Source: Oxyruncus cristatus
Lineage: Eukaryota > Chordata > Aves > Passeriformes > Cotingidae
Direction: 5' to 3'
Length of the DNA stretch: 64,000 bases
Assembly: GCA_013399855.1 (NCBI GenBank)
Contig: VXAY01003767.1
Location: 681,657 to 745,656, forward strand
A program made the position numbers and the translations under genes. The notes under the pieces are model-generated. The model saw nothing but the letters and a program-made list of their open reading frames with translations, was not told where the DNA came from and did not search any database. Of this stretch, positions 60,901 through 64,000 are shown piece after piece; within the stretch, counting starts at the first letter, position 1, and each line of letters opens with the position of its first letter.

Positions 60901-63480
60901 TGCAATTAAAGCAAAATACTCAGAAAAGCTGCTATACACAGCCAATCCCACCTCTCTTCCTTTTTTTGTGTGTTTTCTTTGAAAATAGCACCTACAATTT
61001 CAATAACCAGACAACATTCATGTACTGCATAGGAAGACAGCCACAGACAGCAACCATTTCCCAGGAAATGAAAAGAGCACATTATACAGGTCTTATGCTT
61101 TTTATCTAAACACAGTTAAAGTACTACATTTAGGATTTAGGTAGGTTCTTAAAGTTCATGGGTGCTGGAACTCTAAAGCAGTTCTGATATTCTCCTATTT
61201 AGCCTTTTCCCCTTACTTTTGGACTATGTAGAATATGTAATTATTAAATGTCTAGTATTCAAGTCACAGATGAAAAAAACTACATGGGACACAGCATTGA
61301 AATCTGTAGAACATATTTAAAACCTAATATAAGGAGTTTTAAAGAAAATATGTATAATTTTACGGCAAGTGGAAGAATCCCAGTTGCAAAAGAATAAAAA
61401 TAACTGATCAGTTTTCCAAAAGGCGTATATTCGGCAAAGCTGCATGGAATAACAGAATTACAACAGCAAAATATCTATCCTTTCGTATCACATTTTACAT
61501 TTAACATTTGCAAACTGGAAATTTTCCCTAAACAAAATGTCAGCCAAATTTTTTTCTGAAATGAAAGTGTGAATGAAGCTTCCTTGATGGGTACAGCTCA
61601 GAGAGCACCACAGGTACAGCTCCCTGACAGCGTGGGAGAGCAGTTTTTCATTTTAGCTTATCAAAATACTCTCTGTAGGGAGCTGTTCTATTCCTGAGTA
61701 TGGCAGCACTGTAAGAAGGAAAAGAGGTAGTGAATGAGACAAGGAAAAAGGGGAAAAATAAATAACGGTGATTGTGGCGGGGTAGAAGTGCTTCATTCAA
61801 GCGGATCACAATGTTTTTTTTTATTCAGCAGCTGTTCACTGAGGTGTTGAAAGCTGTAAGTCTGCAAGGTCTTTTTGCCTGGAAAGTGGTTGGAGAAAAG
61901 CTGAACATACTGTATCAGTAAATGTATAATCAAAAGCAGAAGTTTCTTCTATACCTTTTAATACATATATATATATATATGTGCATTTATTAAACAACCC
62001 AACAGCATTTTTCAGTTAAATTATGGTACATAAACCCGATTGTTTCATTGCAAAAGAGTCTGTGTGTCTCCTCCTTGATACGTTTCCTCAACCTGTCCTG
62101 AGAAACAACCAATGAGATGAATCCCTCTGGAAATCATGGCAATCGTTTCACATTAGGAACAGAACACAAAGCTGCTCAGATCATACAAGAGGGCAGATTT
62201 TTCTCCTCACAATTTCAAATATTTCAGGGTATTGTGAGGAGTACATAAATATTTGATAACACTTACAAAAATCTAAATGTTCAGGATAGATAAAATTCAT
62301 TCCCCACCTAGAGGTATGCCTTCCAACTTATTCCCTTATTACTGATTACAAACACACCTACTACAGTTCATTTTTCAAAGACATCTTCCGAAGACAGAAA
62401 ATTTCCATCGAGATGTACTCATCCTCCTTTTGAAAGTAAACAGATGCTTGACACATGATCATACAAGATACAATGTGCATCTAAACCAGAAATTTGAGAA
62501 GAAAACAGAGAAAAAATCAAAGTAATGCTGACCAGAAAGACAAGACCAGAGCTCAGCTCTACCATATCTGGCCAAGCCGTGGCACAGGTGGTCACCAGCT
62601 GGGGATGTGGCCCACTTCTATTTGTTTGAAAAAGTTTTCCCGCTTTTTAAAGTCAGGCTTGCAGGCATGGGTAGCTAAATAATTTGCAAATAAGAAGACA
62701 TCGCAGCAGTTTTGAGAACAAGGTTGTGCCGCTAATGTGGATGTTCACAGCTCTCAGGGGCATCATGAGAATTGCACGGGTATTAGTACGGAATGAATTT
62801 GTGCCCCAGGAATTTAAGATTAGAGCCGGACCAGGCAATAACCTTACCTTAACACATCAAACATATCAGCCTGATATTCCAGTATGTGTTGGTGTCTGGC
62901 TCAAAAACCACCCAACCACCCTCTAGGGTAGTGAGTGAACTTGCTTGGTTCTGAAGGTGGCCCCCCGCAGCACTGATGCTGCATCTCCAGTTGGTGACAT
63001 TTCAGCCGCTCCAGTGAGAATCAGGAGGCTGCAGCAAGGACCTAAAAAGGTTACAGGTGAAGACGGGCTGGCCTGCTGGTGGAGGCGGGAAGGAAGGCCC
63101 CAATGTCAAATGCGCCATCATGGTGGAGCCCCAGAAGGAACCTTCTCCAGTCATGCAGAAACCTTCACATCAACCAACACAGTTTCATTTGTTTCCACCA
63201 CTTTTTTACAACACGAACATGTCCCCCTTCCTCCCTCCCCCCAGCCCCCCAAACCCCTCCTTTCTGAACATATCGACAAAAGGAATGGCAAAATAAATAA
63301 ATAAAGACTTAGCCTCTGCTTCGGGGAAGCCGCCTCTCCAGGTTTCTGCATTGGCGGTGACCCAGCTGGAGCTGGTAGGCATCAGTTTTCACGGCAAATG
63401 GTGGGTGTGGAGGGGGCCAGTGGCTCCCTGGCCCTGGAGGCAGGCTCCAGGCTCAACTGTCTGTCTCAGCCGGACGCCCC
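57996..63480. other. Non-coding; nothing recognised except simple repeats
   Basis: AT-rich sequence without recognised repeats or exons. The overlapping frames at 60371-60711 have a mildly protein-like look but no domain. From about 62940 the DNA becomes GC-richer, leading into the candidate exon on the minus strand. A plus-strand run of overlapping AATAAA motifs is at 63290-63303. Confidence 0.45.
61965..61980. repeat. (AT)n microsatellite
   Basis: Eight AT units. Confidence 0.9.
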
Positions 63481-63486
63481 CGGCTG

Positions 63487-63626
63487 TCATTGCACCAGCC
63501 CCGAGCCGTAGCTGAAGGCATAGCTGCTGGCCAACGAGAGGGACTGCTGGTGCTCCTCGTCCTGCTCCGAGGGGTAGCTGGGAAATGTCTGCGCCCGGGA
63601 CACCTTTGCTGAGCTGAGGCTGTGAC
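63487..63626 (-). other. Candidate terminal coding exon, minus strand
   Basis: On the minus strand a pyrimidine-rich acceptor (TCTTCCCTCACTCCAG) ends at 63627. The exon then reads, after two bases of a split codon, a 46-residue C-terminus that includes AKVSRAQTFPSYPSEQDEEH and ends ASSYAFSYGSGLVQ, with TGA at 63489-63487. The codons are rich in G/C at third positions, unlike the surrounding DNA, and the tail is Ser/Tyr-rich with an acidic patch. I do not recognise the protein. GC-rich DNA keeps other frames open too (63389-63724 and 63453-63695), so the choice of frame is an inference. The rest of the gene would lie beyond 64000 on this strand. Confidence 0.35.
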
Positions 63627-64000
63627 CTGGAGTGAGGGAAGACATGAACACAAACAATGTAACTGGGCTTGAAGCCTTTCACCATGGTTACGCACTCAGA
63701 TGGACTAAGTTCATACAGCCCCATGGTGCCAGGGTGCCTGGAGAGCAGCCATGCTACTTTGGGCCCCCCTGGGGCTGCAGAAGAGAGTATTTCCTGTGGC
63801 TGAGAGCACAGGTAGTTGACAGATTCCTGGCAAAGGCAGAAGATCCCAGACCCAACTCAAGCATAATTTAGGGTCAGAATTTTTTTAAAAATTTTGGAGT
63901 GTAACATCTGTATATTTTCTACTCTTATAGAGTCTCAGTCATGTGAGAGCTGACAAATGCTCCTCATTTTTATATGAAGCACTGCTCAAGTGGTGGAAGT
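63627..64000. other. Flank; intron if the terminal exon is real
   Basis: No further exon or repeat was recognised before the window end. The 79-codon plus frame at 63632-63871 has no recognised domain. Confidence 0.4.

Noticed and set aside
1..64000. CRISPR arrays, bacterial operons, rRNA genes and other prokaryotic-type systems.
   Set aside because: No regularly spaced direct repeats, Shine-Dalgarno-led gene runs or rRNA blocks are present. The window is vertebrate nuclear DNA.

Overview
The window is vertebrate nuclear DNA, almost certainly from a bird. It is AT-rich, has no dense gene content, and carries many CR1 LINE fragments with the diagnostic CR1 3' tail (TTCTGTGATTCTGTGA-type), two avian ERV LTR copies and one endogenous retrovirus (ERV) of avian type. 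I cannot fix the species. One ambiguous base (N, 977) lies in a local repeat.

Layout. 1-1.1 kb: a broken CR1 reverse-transcriptase fragment followed by a short repeat array. 1.1-10.4 kb: non-coding DNA with two CR1 pieces. 10.4-11.3 kb: two avian ERV LTRs placed back to back in opposite orientation. 11.3-33.6 kb: non-coding DNA with CR1 pieces (one nested pair at 24.5-25.3 kb) and simple repeats. 33.6-34.0 kb: a relic immunoglobulin V-set exon with an in-frame stop. 34.2-42.3 kb: more CR1, including a clear nesting in which a 1.3-kb plus-strand CR1 (40501-41787) splits an older minus-strand CR1. 42.3-50.1 kb: mostly featureless, with a candidate secretory leader exon near 48.16 kb. 50.15-57.99 kb: the ERV. 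58-63.4 kb: no recognisable gene. 63.3-63.7 kb: a GC-rich patch with a candidate terminal coding exon on the minus strand.

The ERV is the main item. It has a full 548-bp 5' LTR, a lysine-tRNA-like primer-binding site, a leader with a good splice donor, gag, pro, pol and env in normal order, a 123-bp 3' LTR remnant, and a 6-bp target duplication (TTACAG) at both ends. Gag, protease and polymerase are laid out as in betaretroviruses: a separate pro frame, a GGGAAAC slip site at the gag end, an AAATTTG slip site at the pro end, two zinc knuckles, YMDD, RNase H and a DD35E integrase. The envelope instead looks alpharetrovirus-like, with an internal fusion loop between two cysteines 36 residues apart and a CX6CC motif. 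Gag, pro and the integrase part of pol carry stops and frameshifts, while RT-RNase H (583 codons) and env (556 codons) remain open. The 3' LTR has lost all of U3 and starts at about R, so the env frame now runs into R and ends there.

No intact host protein-coding gene can be read with confidence. The Ig exon, the leader exon and the minus-strand terminal exon are the only host-gene candidates. Most long open frames elsewhere are chance or repeat-derived.
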